From assembly GCA_030528455.1 (NCBI GenBank), contig JAUMYW010000004.1, forward strand, positions 21,118 through 85,117: a stretch of DNA of 64,000 nt, in the 5' to 3' direction. This stretch comes from Neisseria sp. (GTDB taxonomy: Bacteria; Pseudomonadota; Gammaproteobacteria; Burkholderiales; Neisseriaceae). Under the pieces are notes generated by a model that saw only the letters and a list, made by a program, of their open reading frames with translations, did not search any database and was not told the origin of the DNA. Position numbers and translations under genes: made by a program. This document shows, piece by piece, positions 56,861 through 64,000 of the stretch (position 1 is the stretch's first letter; each line of letters starts with the position of its first letter).

Positions 56861-57214
56861 ATGAAAAATATGAAACGTTTAATTCCAAATGAAACCATGT
56901 CCTTAGAGCAGACGGTTGTGAATGCGAAACATACTGCGTCGATGTTGAAGCTGATTGCGCACCCCCACCGTCTGATGATTTTGTGCCTGTTGGCCGAAAG
57001 CGAACACAATGTAACCGAGTTGGTTAATATTTTGGGCATTAATCAAACGGCTGTTTCCAATCATTTGTCCAAACTGCGCAGCGAAGGTATTGTGGATTAC
57101 ACGCGTTACCACCGTGTTCTGCAATACCGTTTGGCTTCGGACGAGGTACGTGCGGTATTGGACGTGGTCGGTTCGCAGTGCACCCACAGGCATTTGCCGC
57201 AAGGCGTGCAGTAG
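56861..57214 (+). CDS. ArsR-family regulator with two cysteines, BigR/SqrR/YgaV type
   Basis: A 117-residue winged-helix repressor. The core HPHRLMILCLLAES and NQTAVSNHLSKLRSEGIVDY resemble E. coli YgaV and the BigR/SqrR group, which sense reactive sulphur species by a di- or tetrasulphide bridge between two cysteines. The two cysteines here are C42 (helix 2) and C107 (C-terminal helix), close to those of SqrR (41 and 107) and BigR (42 and 108) as I recall them. It lacks the CxC metal site of classical ArsR. The start is ATG 56861, or 56870. It is divergent from clcA, a possible target. Confidence 0.82.
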   Translation: MKNMKRLIPNETMSLEQTVVNAKHTASMLKLIAHPHRLMILCLLAESEHNVTELVNILGINQTAVSNHLSKLRSEGIVDYTRYHRVLQYRLASDEVRAVLDVVGSQCTHRHLPQGVQ

Positions 57215-57282
57215 ACGGCGGTCCGGCTTGTCAAACTCAAATCTGATGCCGTCTGCAGGTCGGTAGAACGGAGTAATCGAAA

Positions 57283-58056
57283 GTGAAAATTGCTACTTGG
57301 AATGTCAATTCTTTAAATGTGCGTCTGCCCCATGTGCAGGACTGGTTGCAGCAGCAGAGTCCGGATGTGTTGGTGCTGCAGGAGTTGAAGCTGGATCAGG
57401 ACAAGTTCCCCGCAGCGGCGATTGAGCTGTTGGGCTACCGTGTGGTTTGGAGCGGACAGAAAACTTATAACGGTGTTGCGATTATCGCGAAAAACGAGCT
57501 GCACGACGTACACACCGGCCTTCCCGATTTGCCGGACGATCCGCAGCGGCGTGTGATTGCGGCAACGGTCGGCGGCGTGCGTGTGATTGATGTGTATTGC
57601 GTGAACGGTGAAGCTTTGGACAGTCCGAAATTCAAATATAAAGAAGAGTGGTTTGCCGCATTGAACCGTTTTGTCGCTGCCGAATTGGCGCGGTACGAGA
57701 AGCTCGTTCTGCTGGGTGATTTCAATATCGCACCTGCCGATGCGGATTGTTACGATCCGGAAAAATGGCATGAAAAAATCCATTGTTCGAGCATCGAGCG
57801 GCAGTGGTTCGCAAATCTCCTGGACTTGGGGCTAACCGACGGTTTGCGTCATATCCACCCCGATGCGGTGATGTATACGTGGTGGGATTACCGGGGGGCT
57901 ATGTTCCAACGCAAACAGGGTCTGCGTATCGATCATATTTTGGTCAGCGCGGCAATGAAGGAGGCTCTGCGTGATGTACAGGTGGACAACGAAGCCCGTG
58001 CACGGGAGCGTCCGAGCGATCATGCGCCCGTATGGGCTGTTTTTGATTTTGCCTGA
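57283..58056 (+). CDS. xthA: exodeoxyribonuclease III / AP endonuclease
   Basis: A 257-residue metal-dependent nuclease of the ExoIII class in base excision repair. The signatures are MKIATWNVNSLNVRLPH, QELKLDQDKFP (metal-binding glutamate), LLGDFNIAPADADCYDP and the terminal RPSDHAPVWAVF. The start is GTG at 57283, preceded by GGAG about nine bases upstream. An uptake word sits 26 bases before the start. Two DUS hairpins follow the stop. Confidence 0.94.
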   Translation: MKIATWNVNSLNVRLPHVQDWLQQQSPDVLVLQELKLDQDKFPAAAIELLGYRVVWSGQKTYNGVAIIAKNELHDVHTGLPDLPDDPQRRVIAATVGGVRVIDVYCVNGEALDSPKFKYKEEWFAALNRFVAAELARYEKLVLLGDFNIAPADADCYDPEKWHEKIHCSSIERQWFANLLDLGLTDGLRHIHPDAVMYTWWDYRGAMFQRKQGLRIDHILVSAAMKEALRDVQVDNEARARERPSDHAPVWAVFDFA

Positions 58057-58148
58057 CTTGCAGACGGCATAAGCCGTCTGCACTTGAAGACTGCTGTTCT
58101 GGACGCTGAGAAAGTCAGCAAAAGCCAAACAAGTTTTGCAAACCGAAT

Positions 58149-58191
58149 GCCGTCTGCAACTCGTAGAAATATGCGTTGCAGACGGCGTTTT
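58149..58191 (+). terminator. DUS-type terminator downstream of xthA
   Basis: GCCGTCTGCAAC at 58149-58160 pairs with GTTGCAGACGGC at 58175-58186, followed by GTTTTCC. Confidence 0.65.
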
Positions 58192-58277
58192 CCGTTGATA
58201 AAAATGACAGTGTAGTCTGTGGCATACATCGGACCGGTTGGCAGGTATGCAGCGTTTTTTCGGCGGCCAGTTGTCGG

Positions 58278-58329
58278 AAAAACACCGTCTGCAACCGCCT
58301 GTGCGGATTTTCGGACGGTGTTTTGTTTT
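58278..58329 (+). terminator. second hairpin downstream of xthA
   Basis: AAAACACCGTC (58279-58289) and GACGGTGTTTT (58314-58324) form an 11-pair stem with T-rich sequence after it. Confidence 0.5.
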
Positions 58330-58384
58330 GACGGCTAGCTTCGGACACCTGATTTCCCGAGCAACGGTTGGCGGATTTTCGGAC

Positions 58385-58422
58385 AAAAAAAGGCCGCCTG
58401 AAGAGCATCTTGCAGACGGCCT
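58385..58422 (-). terminator. katA terminator
   Basis: On the minus strand AGGCCGTCTG and CAGGCGGCCT pair (plus 58391-58400 with 58413-58422, one G-T) and are followed by a run of seven T (plus 58385-58391). Confidence 0.8.
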
Positions 58423-58470
58423 TTACCTCGCTAAATTGTCCTGCGGTGTATCAGTACCGCGTTGTCCGGA

Positions 58471-59979
58471 TTACAGCAGACCCGGGTTGCCTTGGGCGGG
58501 ATCGGTTGCGCGAGCGGCTTGCGCATCGGCAACGGTCATGCCCAGAGCTTTGGCAACGCCTTCGCCGTATGCGGGGTCGCAGGCGTAGCAGTTGCGGATG
58601 TGGCGGTATTTGATGAAATCCAAAGCATCGCCCATGCCGGCTGCGGTGTTGGTGAACAGGGCTTGTTTTTCAGCTTCGCTCATTTTGTTAAACAGAGCGC
58701 GCGGTTGGCTGAAGTAGTCTGCATCATCTTTGCGGTAATCCCAGTGAGCCGCATCACCGCTGATTTTCAGAGGAGGTTCTGCGAAATCGGGCTGTTGCTG
58801 CCATTGTTGGAAGCTGTTCGGCTCGTAGTGGATATTGCTGCCATAGTTGCCGTCTACGCGACCGTAACCGTCGCGTGCGTTGCTGTGTACGGGGCAGCGC
58901 GGTGCGTTTACCGGAATTTGTTTGTGGTTTACGCCCAAACGGTAGCGTTGTGCATCGGCGTAGTTGAACAAACGTGCCTGCAACATGCGGTCCGGAGACG
59001 CGCCGATACCGGGAACCAGATTGCTCGGTGCGAATGCGGATTGTTCTACATCGGCAAAGAAGTTTTCAGGGTTTTTGTTCAGTTCGAACTCGCCTACTTC
59101 GATCAAAGGATAGTCGGCTTTCGGCCATACTTTGGTCAAGTCGAACGGATGGTAAGGTACTTTTTCCGCATCGGCTTCAGGCATGATTTGTACGTACATT
59201 TTCCATTTCGGGAAGTCGCCGCGTTCGATGGCTTCGTACAGGTCGCGCTGATGGCTTTCACGGTCGTTGGCAATGATGGCCGCAGCTTCTTCGTTGGTTA
59301 GGTTTTTGATGCCTTGCTGGGTGCGGAAGTGGAATTTCACCCAGAAACGCTCGCCTTCTTTGTTCCAGAAACTGTAAGTATGCGAACCGAAGCCGTGCAT
59401 GTGGCGGTAAGATGCAGGAATACCCCGGTCGGACATTACGATGGTTACTTGGTGCAGAGCTTCGGGCAGCAAAGTCCAGAAGTCCCAGTTATTGGTAGCG
59501 GAGCGCATATTGGTGCGCGGGTCGCGTTTAACTGCTTTGTTCAAATCAGGGAATTTGCGAGGGTCGCGCAGGAAGAACACGGGAGTGTTGTTACCGACCA
59601 TATCCCAGTTGCCTTCTTCGGTGTAGAACTTCAAAGCAAAACCGCGGATGTCGCGTTCCGCATCGGCAGCACCGCGCTCGCCGGCAACAGTTGTAAAGCG
59701 TGCAAACATTTCGGTTTTTTTGCCCACTTCGCTGAAAATTGCGGCTCGGGTGTATTTGGTGATGTCGTTGGTAACGGTGAAAGTACCGAACGCGCCCGAA
59801 CCTTTGGCGTGCATGCGGCGCTCAGGAATCACTTCGCGCACAAAGTCGGCCAGTTTTTCGTTCAGCCACAAATCTTGCGACAAAATCGGACCGCGAGGAC
59901 CGGCAGTCAGGCTGTTTTGGTTGTCGACAACAGGAGCACCGTTGCTCATGGTCAGGTGGGTTACAGGGCATTTGGACAT
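58471..59979 (-). CDS. katA: monofunctional haem catalase KatA
   Basis: A 502-residue small-subunit catalase that breaks down hydrogen peroxide. The catalytic histidine is H57 ([12 protein letters not shown]), the asparagine lies in [11 protein letters not shown] (near 130), and the haem-ligand tyrosine in [14 protein letters not shown] (near 340). The start [17 protein letters not shown] is normal for the group. AAGGAGA is upstream of the ATG at 59979. A T-rich terminator ends it. The 295-base upstream region has no gene and is shared with the divergent YihY gene. Confidence 0.96.
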   Translation of the reverse strand: MSKCPVTHLTMSNGAPVVDNQNSLTAGPRGPILSQDLWLNEKLADFVREVIPERRMHAKGSGAFGTFTVTNDITKYTRAAIFSEVGKKTEMFARFTTVAGERGAADAERDIRGFALKFYTEEGNWDMVGNNTPVFFLRDPRKFPDLNKAVKRDPRTNMRSATNNWDFWTLLPEALHQVTIVMSDRGIPASYRHMHGFGSHTYSFWNKEGERFWVKFHFRTQQGIKNLTNEEAAAIIANDRESHQRDLYEAIERGDFPKWKMYVQIMPEADAEKVPYHPFDLTKVWPKADYPLIEVGEFELNKNPENFFADVEQSAFAPSNLVPGIGASPDRMLQARLFNYADAQRYRLGVNHKQIPVNAPRCPVHSNARDGYGRVDGNYGSNIHYEPNSFQQWQQQPDFAEPPLKISGDAAHWDYRKDDADYFSQPRALFNKMSEAEKQALFTNTAAGMGDALDFIKYRHIRNCYACDPAYGEGVAKALGMTVADAQAARATDPAQGNPGLL

Positions 59980-60274
59980 GGTTTGTCTCCTTAAAATAAA
60001 TAATAGTAGAATTTATCGTTTGCGAGGCATCTCTGAGGCCGTCTGTCTTGCTGTGGCCAAAGTATTCGGGTTTTGCTTTTCGCTATGGGCCGTACTATAT
60101 CAAAAGATATTGGCTATTAAAACTATGGAATCCATATCATTTTTAAATAATATGTTGTGAGTATATTTTTGACAGCCTTATACTTTCAGAGGCAGGGCAT
60201 TTGCAGACGGCTTGGAGGCACGCCTGTATATTGTTTGCTAGAATGAAGCGTTTGTCGAACTGTCAGGAGGTTAA
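59980..60274. promoter_or_regulatory. divergent control region of katA and the YihY/BrkB-family gene
   Basis: No gene is present. TATAGT on the minus strand (plus 60094-60099) may be the katA -10. TGCTAGAAT (60236-60244) on the plus strand is an extended -10 for the YihY/BrkB-family gene, identical to that before fnr. Two CTAT words five bases apart (60114 and 60123) are not a full OxyR site. Confidence 0.4.
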
Positions 60275-61489
60275 ATGTTGCAAATTTTGAAGAGTACCTG
60301 CGACCGTTCGCGTCTGCTCGGCTTTGCTGCCTTTGTGCTGCGCCGCTTTGCCGAGGTGCGCGTTGCGGAAGTATCGGCCAGTCTGACTTTTACGACTTTA
60401 TTGTCGCTGGTTCCGGTACTGACAGTGATTTTGGCTGTAGTATCGGCATTTCCGGTGTTTGAAGAGCTTTCAGAAACTCTGGTTGGCTTTATCCATGTAA
60501 CGATAGTACCGGAAGGTGCAGATGTGCTGCTGGCTTATCTGGAAGAGTTCAAACGTCAGGCAGGCAGCCTGACGGTCATCGGCATAATGTTTCTCGGCAT
60601 CACATCGTTATTGTTGATACGTACAATCGACCAGGCATTTAACCGCATTTGGCAGGTAAAGGCCGAACGGCCGCTATGGATGCAGTTTTTAGTGTATTGG
60701 GCTTTACTGACCTTCGCACCTTTGGCTTTGGGCGGCAGTTTGCTGGTGTGGGGTATGTTTTTGAAACAAGGTGCGGCAGATTTGCCTTTTATCGGAAAAG
60801 TTTTGCAGGTCAGCTCGTCAATGGTGGTCAACGGTTTGGTGTTGTTTTTGCTTTACCGCTTGGTGCCTAACCGTTTTGTACCGTGGATGCATGCATTTGT
60901 CGGCGCACTGCTGACCTCCGTCCTGCTGGAATTGGCAAAACGTCTGTTTGCATTCTATATCGGCACCTTTAACGGCTATCAATTGATTTACGGTGCATTT
61001 GCAGCTATTCCCGTATTTCTGATTTGGTTGAACCTATTATGGATGCTGGTGCTCGGAGGAGCCGTGCTGACTGCTGCGCTTTCTTACTGGGGAGACGAAG
61101 CTTTTCGGAGACCGCTTGGTGTGCGCGAACGTTTTGAAGATGTGCTGAATATTCTGCTTTTGCTGGACAAGGCGCAGCAAAACAGCCGGGCTGTGAATGT
61201 ACGCGAGTTGAGACAACATATTAATTCAGGTTATGACGAATTAGGTGATTTGCTGGAAAAAATGGCCGAATATGATTATGTCTACAAAGGAAAACAGGGT
61301 TGGATTCTGAAAGGACGGGCAGAAACCGTACGTGTGGACAAGCTGTTTGCCCGATTTGTCTATAATCCGGAGCATGTTGTAACACCGGCCGGACGGCTTT
61401 TCGGAAGCTTGTCGGAGCAAGGCAGGGACGGTTCGGATATTTCATTGAGGGAATTGGCAAACCGTTTGAAAAACCATAAAAACCCGTAA
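60275..61489 (+). CDS. YihY/virulence factor BrkB-family membrane protein
   Basis: A 404-residue inner membrane protein of the YihY (BrkB, formerly 'ribonuclease BN') family. About six hydrophobic segments lie in residues 35-270, with the family signatures AEVSASLTFTTLLSLVPVLTV, GIMFLGITSLLLIRTIDQAFNRIW and YGAFAAIPVFLIWLNLLWMLVLGG. The C-terminal 120 residues are cytoplasmic and look like a winged-helix (VNVRELRQHINSGYDELGDLL). AGGAGG is upstream of the ATG at 60275. Function is not established; the RNase claim for this family has been withdrawn, as far as I know. Confidence 0.9.
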   Translation: MLQILKSTCDRSRLLGFAAFVLRRFAEVRVAEVSASLTFTTLLSLVPVLTVILAVVSAFPVFEELSETLVGFIHVTIVPEGADVLLAYLEEFKRQAGSLTVIGIMFLGITSLLLIRTIDQAFNRIWQVKAERPLWMQFLVYWALLTFAPLALGGSLLVWGMFLKQGAADLPFIGKVLQVSSSMVVNGLVLFLLYRLVPNRFVPWMHAFVGALLTSVLLELAKRLFAFYIGTFNGYQLIYGAFAAIPVFLIWLNLLWMLVLGGAVLTAALSYWGDEAFRRPLGVRERFEDVLNILLLLDKAQQNSRAVNVRELRQHINSGYDELGDLLEKMAEYDYVYKGKQGWILKGRAETVRVDKLFARFVYNPEHVVTPAGRLFGSLSEQGRDGSDISLRELANRLKNHKNP

Positions 61490-61635
61490 GACAGGGTGTG
61501 CAGGCAGCTGTCTGCGATATTTTGAAGGTTTTGAGAAGCAGCGGTATGCCATATCCGCGTCGCATGGTTTGCTTTCCAGCGGTACGGATTGTCGGAGTGT
61601 CGGCAGTGGGCGATTGCTGCAATGTATCCAGCAAG

Positions 61636-61806
61636 GCCGCCCTTGCGCTCTTCTTTGGTTTGTTTTTTGACAGCGGTTGGGTCTGTGCCGTCTGCAATCA
61701 TTCTTTTGGCTTCATCTCTTGCCGTTCGTACTTCTAATAAAAGGCCGTTTGTCGGATATGTGCCGATAGATAGGTTTTTTGCACTTGCAGTCAAAAGCAT
61801 AATCAA
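61636..61806 (-). pseudogene. tyrosine-type phage integrase fragment
   Basis: On the minus strand the peptide KNLSIGTYPTNGLLLEVRTA, then RDEAKRMIADGTDPTAVKKQ and TKEERK is the recognisable N-terminal domain segment of P4/lambda-like integrases (usual form LSIGTYPxVSLxEAR and DEAKxxLAxGxDP). The preceding N-terminus and the catalytic R-H-R-Y domain are absent; downstream sequence drifts into unrelated frame. It lies about 290 bases from the 3' end of tRNA-Leu. Confidence 0.62.
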
Positions 61807-61817
61807 ACCGCCATAGC

Positions 61818-61971
61818 TTGCTGTTGCCCGACTTGGTAGTGTTTGAAGCCGCCGAGCGGGAAAAGCGGCCTACGAAAACATGCTGCACAACAACGAAAAG
61901 CTGCTTGATGCGGGAGGATGCGGACGATTGGGAAAAAGTAGGGCAAAGTTACCCAATCTTCAATCTATGTG
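61818..61971 (+). pseudogene. decayed gene fragment of unknown family before a terminator
   Basis: Coding-like peptides occur in different frames: LPDLVVFEAAERE, AAYENMLHNNEKLLDA, and EDADDWEKVGQSYPIF. Joining them needs two frame changes near 61865 and 61920. I cannot name the family. A strong terminator follows immediately, so this is probably the 3' end of a lost gene of the integrated element. Confidence 0.35.
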
Positions 61972-61973
61972 AA

Positions 61974-62000
61974 AAAACCACGGCTAAATGCCGTGGTTTT
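61974..62000 (+). terminator. terminator within the tRNA-Leu-linked remnant
   Basis: AAAACCACGG (plus C) at 61974-61984 pairs with GCCGTGGTTTT at 61990-62000, five-base loop, with the T tract inside the right arm. Confidence 0.75.
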
Positions 62001-62097
62001 GGTGCTCGAAATTTCGTTTTGACAGCTTTTAGAAAAAGCTTAGTGTCCCAAAAAAATGTCCCAAAACCCTGTAAGTTGTTAATTTTATGAAATTGCT

Positions 62098-62182
62098 TGG
62101 TGCGGAAGGAGAGACTCGAACTCTCACGCCTTGCGGCGCTGGAACCTAAATCCAGTGCGTCTACCAATTTCGCCACTTCCGC
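62098..62182 (-). tRNA. tRNA-Leu (anticodon UAG)
   Basis: The minus strand reads GCGGAAGTGGCGAAATTGG at the 5' end, with the anticodon loop TTTAGGT (anticodon TAG) between CTGGA and TCCAG stems, a long variable arm typical of leucine tRNA, T-loop GAGTTCGAGTCTC and 3' CTTCCGCACCA with encoded CCA. It is 85 bases long. Remnants of an integrated element adjoin its 3' end. Confidence 0.95.
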
Positions 62183-62327
62183 GCATTGTTTCAGGCAGCT
62201 TTATCTAACTGCAAACGCGAAATTATATTGGCTTTTCCAAGCAGAGTAAATAGTTTTGTTGCTTGTTGCTGATTATGGTATCGGCGCGTTATGGTAAACT
62301 GGTTGTTTTGTTGTTGGAGGGATTGCT

Positions 62328-62963
62328 GTGTCATTGGTTCTGGAGCAGGATTATCTGCGTACGCAGGGGCTGCGTTTGTCGGCGGAGACTGTGAGGATGG
62401 CTCATTTGGCGGCTCGTGCGGTGATGGATTTGGGACAGGCGGAAATTGATCGGGAAGTATTGTGGGCATTCGAAGGAGCGGATTATTTGTGCCGCAGCGA
62501 GGAAAACGGCAGGGCGTTGAAGCAGGTGTTTATGGCCTTGGATACGGCGTGTGAACGTGTGCGTTTGCAGACGGCTGCGGTTTATGTGCTGAATCCCGAA
62601 CACGAAGTTTTGTTCTGTATCGTCCGGCGGGGTTTGCCGATAGAAACGGTGCTGCCGGTGTCCGATATTGCTGAGGAGCAGTTTCTTGCTGTGCGGACAG
62701 CGAAAACGGGTTGGTTGAATTTGATTGATGATGTGGCGGCTTGGAACGATATGCCGTCTGCAGCCCTGCGTTGCGGCGGGGTGATGAGTTTGCCGGTTTG
62801 CTTGGAAAGCGGACGGGTACTGGGTGTGCTGCATGTCGAAGCTGAAAGGGCAGGAATGTTTGATGAAGAAAGTCAGGCTTTGTGGGTCGGTTTGGCCTTG
62901 GCTTTGACGGAGCCTTTGAAGGTGTTGTCGGGCGTGGGGGAGCAGAGTGGTGATGATGAGTAA
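62328..62963 (+). CDS. GAF-domain protein of unknown function
   Basis: A 211-residue cytoplasmic protein. The N-terminal 70 residues are helical (AHLAARAVMDLGQAEIDREV). A GAF-like domain follows at about 75-195 (AVYVLNPEHEVLFCIVRRGL, GGVMSLPVCLESGRVLGVLH). No output domain is attached. The GTG start at 62328 has GGAGGG six bases upstream. The end overlaps the ribA start, so the two are translationally linked; GAF domains bind small ligands, but nothing shows which one here. Confidence 0.78.
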   Translation: MSLVLEQDYLRTQGLRLSAETVRMAHLAARAVMDLGQAEIDREVLWAFEGADYLCRSEENGRALKQVFMALDTACERVRLQTAAVYVLNPEHEVLFCIVRRGLPIETVLPVSDIAEEQFLAVRTAKTGWLNLIDDVAAWNDMPSAALRCGGVMSLPVCLESGRVLGVLHVEAERAGMFDEESQALWVGLALALTEPLKVLSGVGEQSGDDE

Positions 62964-63543
62964 ATTAAAATGTTCGGCGGTTTGCCGTTTGCCGACGCAA
63001 GCCGGCGTGTTTGAAATGTACGGATTTGAAGAGGAGGATGGTCAGGAGCATATTGCTTTGGCTGTCGGTGAAGTTGCAGACGGCTTACCGGTGCTGGCGC
63101 GTATTCATTCCGAATGTTTGACAGGTGATGCGTTTCTGTCGAAAAAATGCGATTGCGGCCCCCAGTTGCAGGCGGCAATGGCTGCAGTTCAGGCAGAAGG
63201 GCGCGGTGTGATTGTCTATCTGCGGCAGGAAGGGCGGGGAATTGGTCTGATTAACAAAATCCGTGCTTATGCTTTGCAAGATAAGGGATTGGATACGGTT
63301 GAAGCCAATTTGGCATTGGGTTTGCCGGTGGATGCGCGGGATTTCCGTTTGGCACAGCAGATTTTCGAATATTTGGGTATCCGTTCGGTCAGATTGCTGA
63401 CCAATAATCCGGAAAAAATAGCTGTTTTGGAATCGGAGGGTATTGAAATTGCAGAGCGTGTGCCTTTAAGGGTGGGAGAAAACGGCGAAAATGCGCAATA
63501 TTTGAGTACTAAGGCGGAAAAGTTGGGCCATTACTTAAAATAA
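62953..63543 (+). CDS. ribA: GTP cyclohydrolase II RibA
   Basis: A 196-residue zinc enzyme that opens GTP at the first step of riboflavin synthesis. The zinc cysteines are in HSECLTGDAFLSKKCDCGPQL (about residues 55-68). The GTP-binding YLRQEGRGIGLINKIRAYALQD and LTNNPEKI follow. It lacks the RibB domain, so it is the stand-alone form. Three start codons lie within ten bases (GTG 62947, ATG 62953, ATG 62956); 62953 fits best with the GGGGGAG upstream. It overlaps the GAF-domain gene. Confidence 0.94.
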   Translation: MMSKLKCSAVCRLPTQAGVFEMYGFEEEDGQEHIALAVGEVADGLPVLARIHSECLTGDAFLSKKCDCGPQLQAAMAAVQAEGRGVIVYLRQEGRGIGLINKIRAYALQDKGLDTVEANLALGLPVDARDFRLAQQIFEYLGIRSVRLLTNNPEKIAVLESEGIEIAERVPLRVGENGENAQYLSTKAEKLGHYLK

Positions 63544-63672
63544 TTTTAAAATAATTTGTTTTTTATTTTACGATTAATCATTGATTTATGTTTTTTCGGT
63601 TGGAATTGTTTGGAAAAATCTTGTCTGATAAACAGGAATCTGTTTTAATAATGACTTCGCTTCAAACAAAAC

Positions 63673-63748
63673 GGGTGATTAGCTCAGTTGGTAGAGCGTC
63701 TGCCTTACAAGCAGAATGTCGGCGGTTCGACTCCGTCATCACCCACCA
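63673..63748 (+). tRNA. tRNA-Val (anticodon UAC)
   Basis: GGGTGATTAGCTCAGTTGG starts a full cloverleaf; the anticodon loop CTTACAA gives TAC, and the T-arm GGTTCGACTCC and acceptor ATCACCC-ACCA close it. Length 76 with encoded CCA. Confidence 0.96.
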
Positions 63749-63784
63749 AGTTTCTTTTTTTCATTGTTGCAAAACAGTGAATGC

Positions 63785-63861
63785 GCGGTGGTAGCTCAGT
63801 TGGTTAGAGTATCGGCCTGTCACGCCGAGGGTCGCGGGTTCGAGCCCCGTCCGCCGCGCCA
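63785..63861 (+). tRNA. tRNA-Asp (anticodon GUC)
   Basis: GCGGTGGTAGCTCAGTTGG opens the tRNA; the anticodon loop CTGTCAC gives GTC. Acceptor GCGGTGG pairs with CCGCCGC (one G-T), discriminator G and encoded CCA follow. Length 77. It is 36 bases after tRNA-Val and probably cotranscribed. Confidence 0.96.
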
Positions 63862-63895
63862 ATCCAAACAGCTTCAATATTATTTTTTATATCAG

Positions 63896-63914
63896 GCACC
63901 GGTTCGGTGCTTTT
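63896..63914 (+). terminator. terminator after tRNA-Asp
   Basis: GCACCG at 63896-63901 pairs with CGGTGC at 63905-63910, loop GTT, followed by TTTT. Confidence 0.75.
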
Positions 63915-63945
63915 GTTTTGTTTGTGAAAAATGACACCGGCAAGG

Positions 63946-64000
63946 TGAACTGAACCCCTAAACTTGGACAGTTAATTTTCATTTCTCAGCCAAGGTCTGA
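63946..64000. mobile_element. possible end of an IS3-family (IS150-like) insertion sequence
   Basis: From 63946 the sequence TGAACTGAACCCCTAAACTT-GGACAG resembles terminal repeats of IS3-family elements, which often read TGWACTGACCCC...GTTGGACA. The element would extend past the right edge, so this cannot be confirmed here. Confidence 0.35.

Larger units (their letters stand above)
58057..58384. other. non-coding stretch of hairpins between xthA and katA
   Basis: With the katA terminator this gap is 414 bases. It is filled with inverted uptake words: a hairpin at 58059-58082 just after xthA, a 12-bp one at 58149-58186 and a third structure at 58278-58325. I see no coding region. Confidence 0.6.
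61490..62097. mobile_element. remnants of an integrated element beside tRNA-Leu
   Basis: A 608-base stretch without an intact gene. It contains a tyrosine-integrase fragment on the minus strand and a decayed open frame with terminator on the plus strand, and abuts the 3' end of tRNA-Leu, a common attachment site. No second copy of the tRNA 3' end is seen, so element boundaries cannot be set. Confidence 0.5.

Noticed and set aside
60090-60140. OxyR box upstream of katA
   Set aside because: Two CTAT words occur as direct repeats, not as the ATAG-N7-CTAT palindrome; evidence too weak.
61949-62176. Minus-strand frame beginning MAKLVDALDLGSSA
   Set aside because: This is the well-known translation of a tRNA-Leu gene, not a protein.
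63588-63934. Two plus-strand frames over tRNA-Val and tRNA-Asp (…SSVGRASAL…, …VAQLVRVSACHAEGRGFEP…)
   Set aside because: They are translations of tRNA genes.

Overview
The window is a chromosomal segment from a member of the Neisseriaceae close to Neisseria. The evidence is the gene content (a class 4 OmpA-like RmpM, a thioredoxin-MsrA-MsrB trifunctional protein, the type IV pilus set ATPase/platform/prepilin peptidase followed by coaE-zapD-yacG, the order tonB-exbB-exbD, sspA-sspB downstream of a petABC bc1 operon, and a PTS made only of EIIA-HPr-EI) and the very high density of a DNA-uptake-sequence-like word. The dominant word is not the meningococcal GCCGTCTGAA but GCCGTCTGCA, of which I counted 79 by eye on both strands, against about six of the -GAA form. 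Species cannot be assigned from the window.

Layout. 1-9.7 kb: end of rlmL, argD, hemN, fnr with an FNR-like box in its own leader, a cysB-type regulator, rmpM, thiL-pgpA-bioD and a MoCF/CinA-domain gene. 9.8-15.7 kb: argG, an OmpA-family lipoprotein, a YoaK-type membrane protein and the regulatory PTS operon. 15.8-21.2 kb: pilF-pilG-pilD-coaE-zapD-yacG. 21.2-27.2 kb: an intergenic stretch with a candidate small RNA, rlmD, an L,D-transpeptidase, a thioesterase and ppc. 27.2-35.9 kb: tonB-exbB-exbD behind a large perfect palindrome, glnE, a dead Sel1-repeat gene, a nitrilase-family hydrolase and groES-groEL. 36-41.2 kb: two uncharacterised membrane proteins co-directional with an M20 amidohydrolase, msrAB and a Nif3-family gene. 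41.2-49.7 kb: petABC, sspAB, a histone-deacetylase-like gene and yajC-secD-secF. 49.8-61.5 kb: rarA, a frameshifted lipoprotein gene, thrC, an isochorismatase-family hydrolase, argJ, clcA divergent from a two-cysteine ArsR regulator, xthA, katA and a YihY/BrkB membrane protein. 61.5-64 kb: remnants of an integrated element beside tRNA-Leu, a GAF-domain gene overlapping ribA, tRNA-Val, tRNA-Asp and a possible IS end at the edge.

Most of the window is core housekeeping: arginine synthesis (argD, argG, argJ in separate places), anaerobic haem synthesis with its probable oxygen regulator FNR, respiration, protein export, iron uptake energisation and oxidative defence (katA, msrAB). Many convergent gene ends are closed by two DUS-like words in opposite orientation that form a hairpin terminator. 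Accessory or decayed DNA is limited to the tRNA-Leu flank, two small pseudogenes and the right edge.
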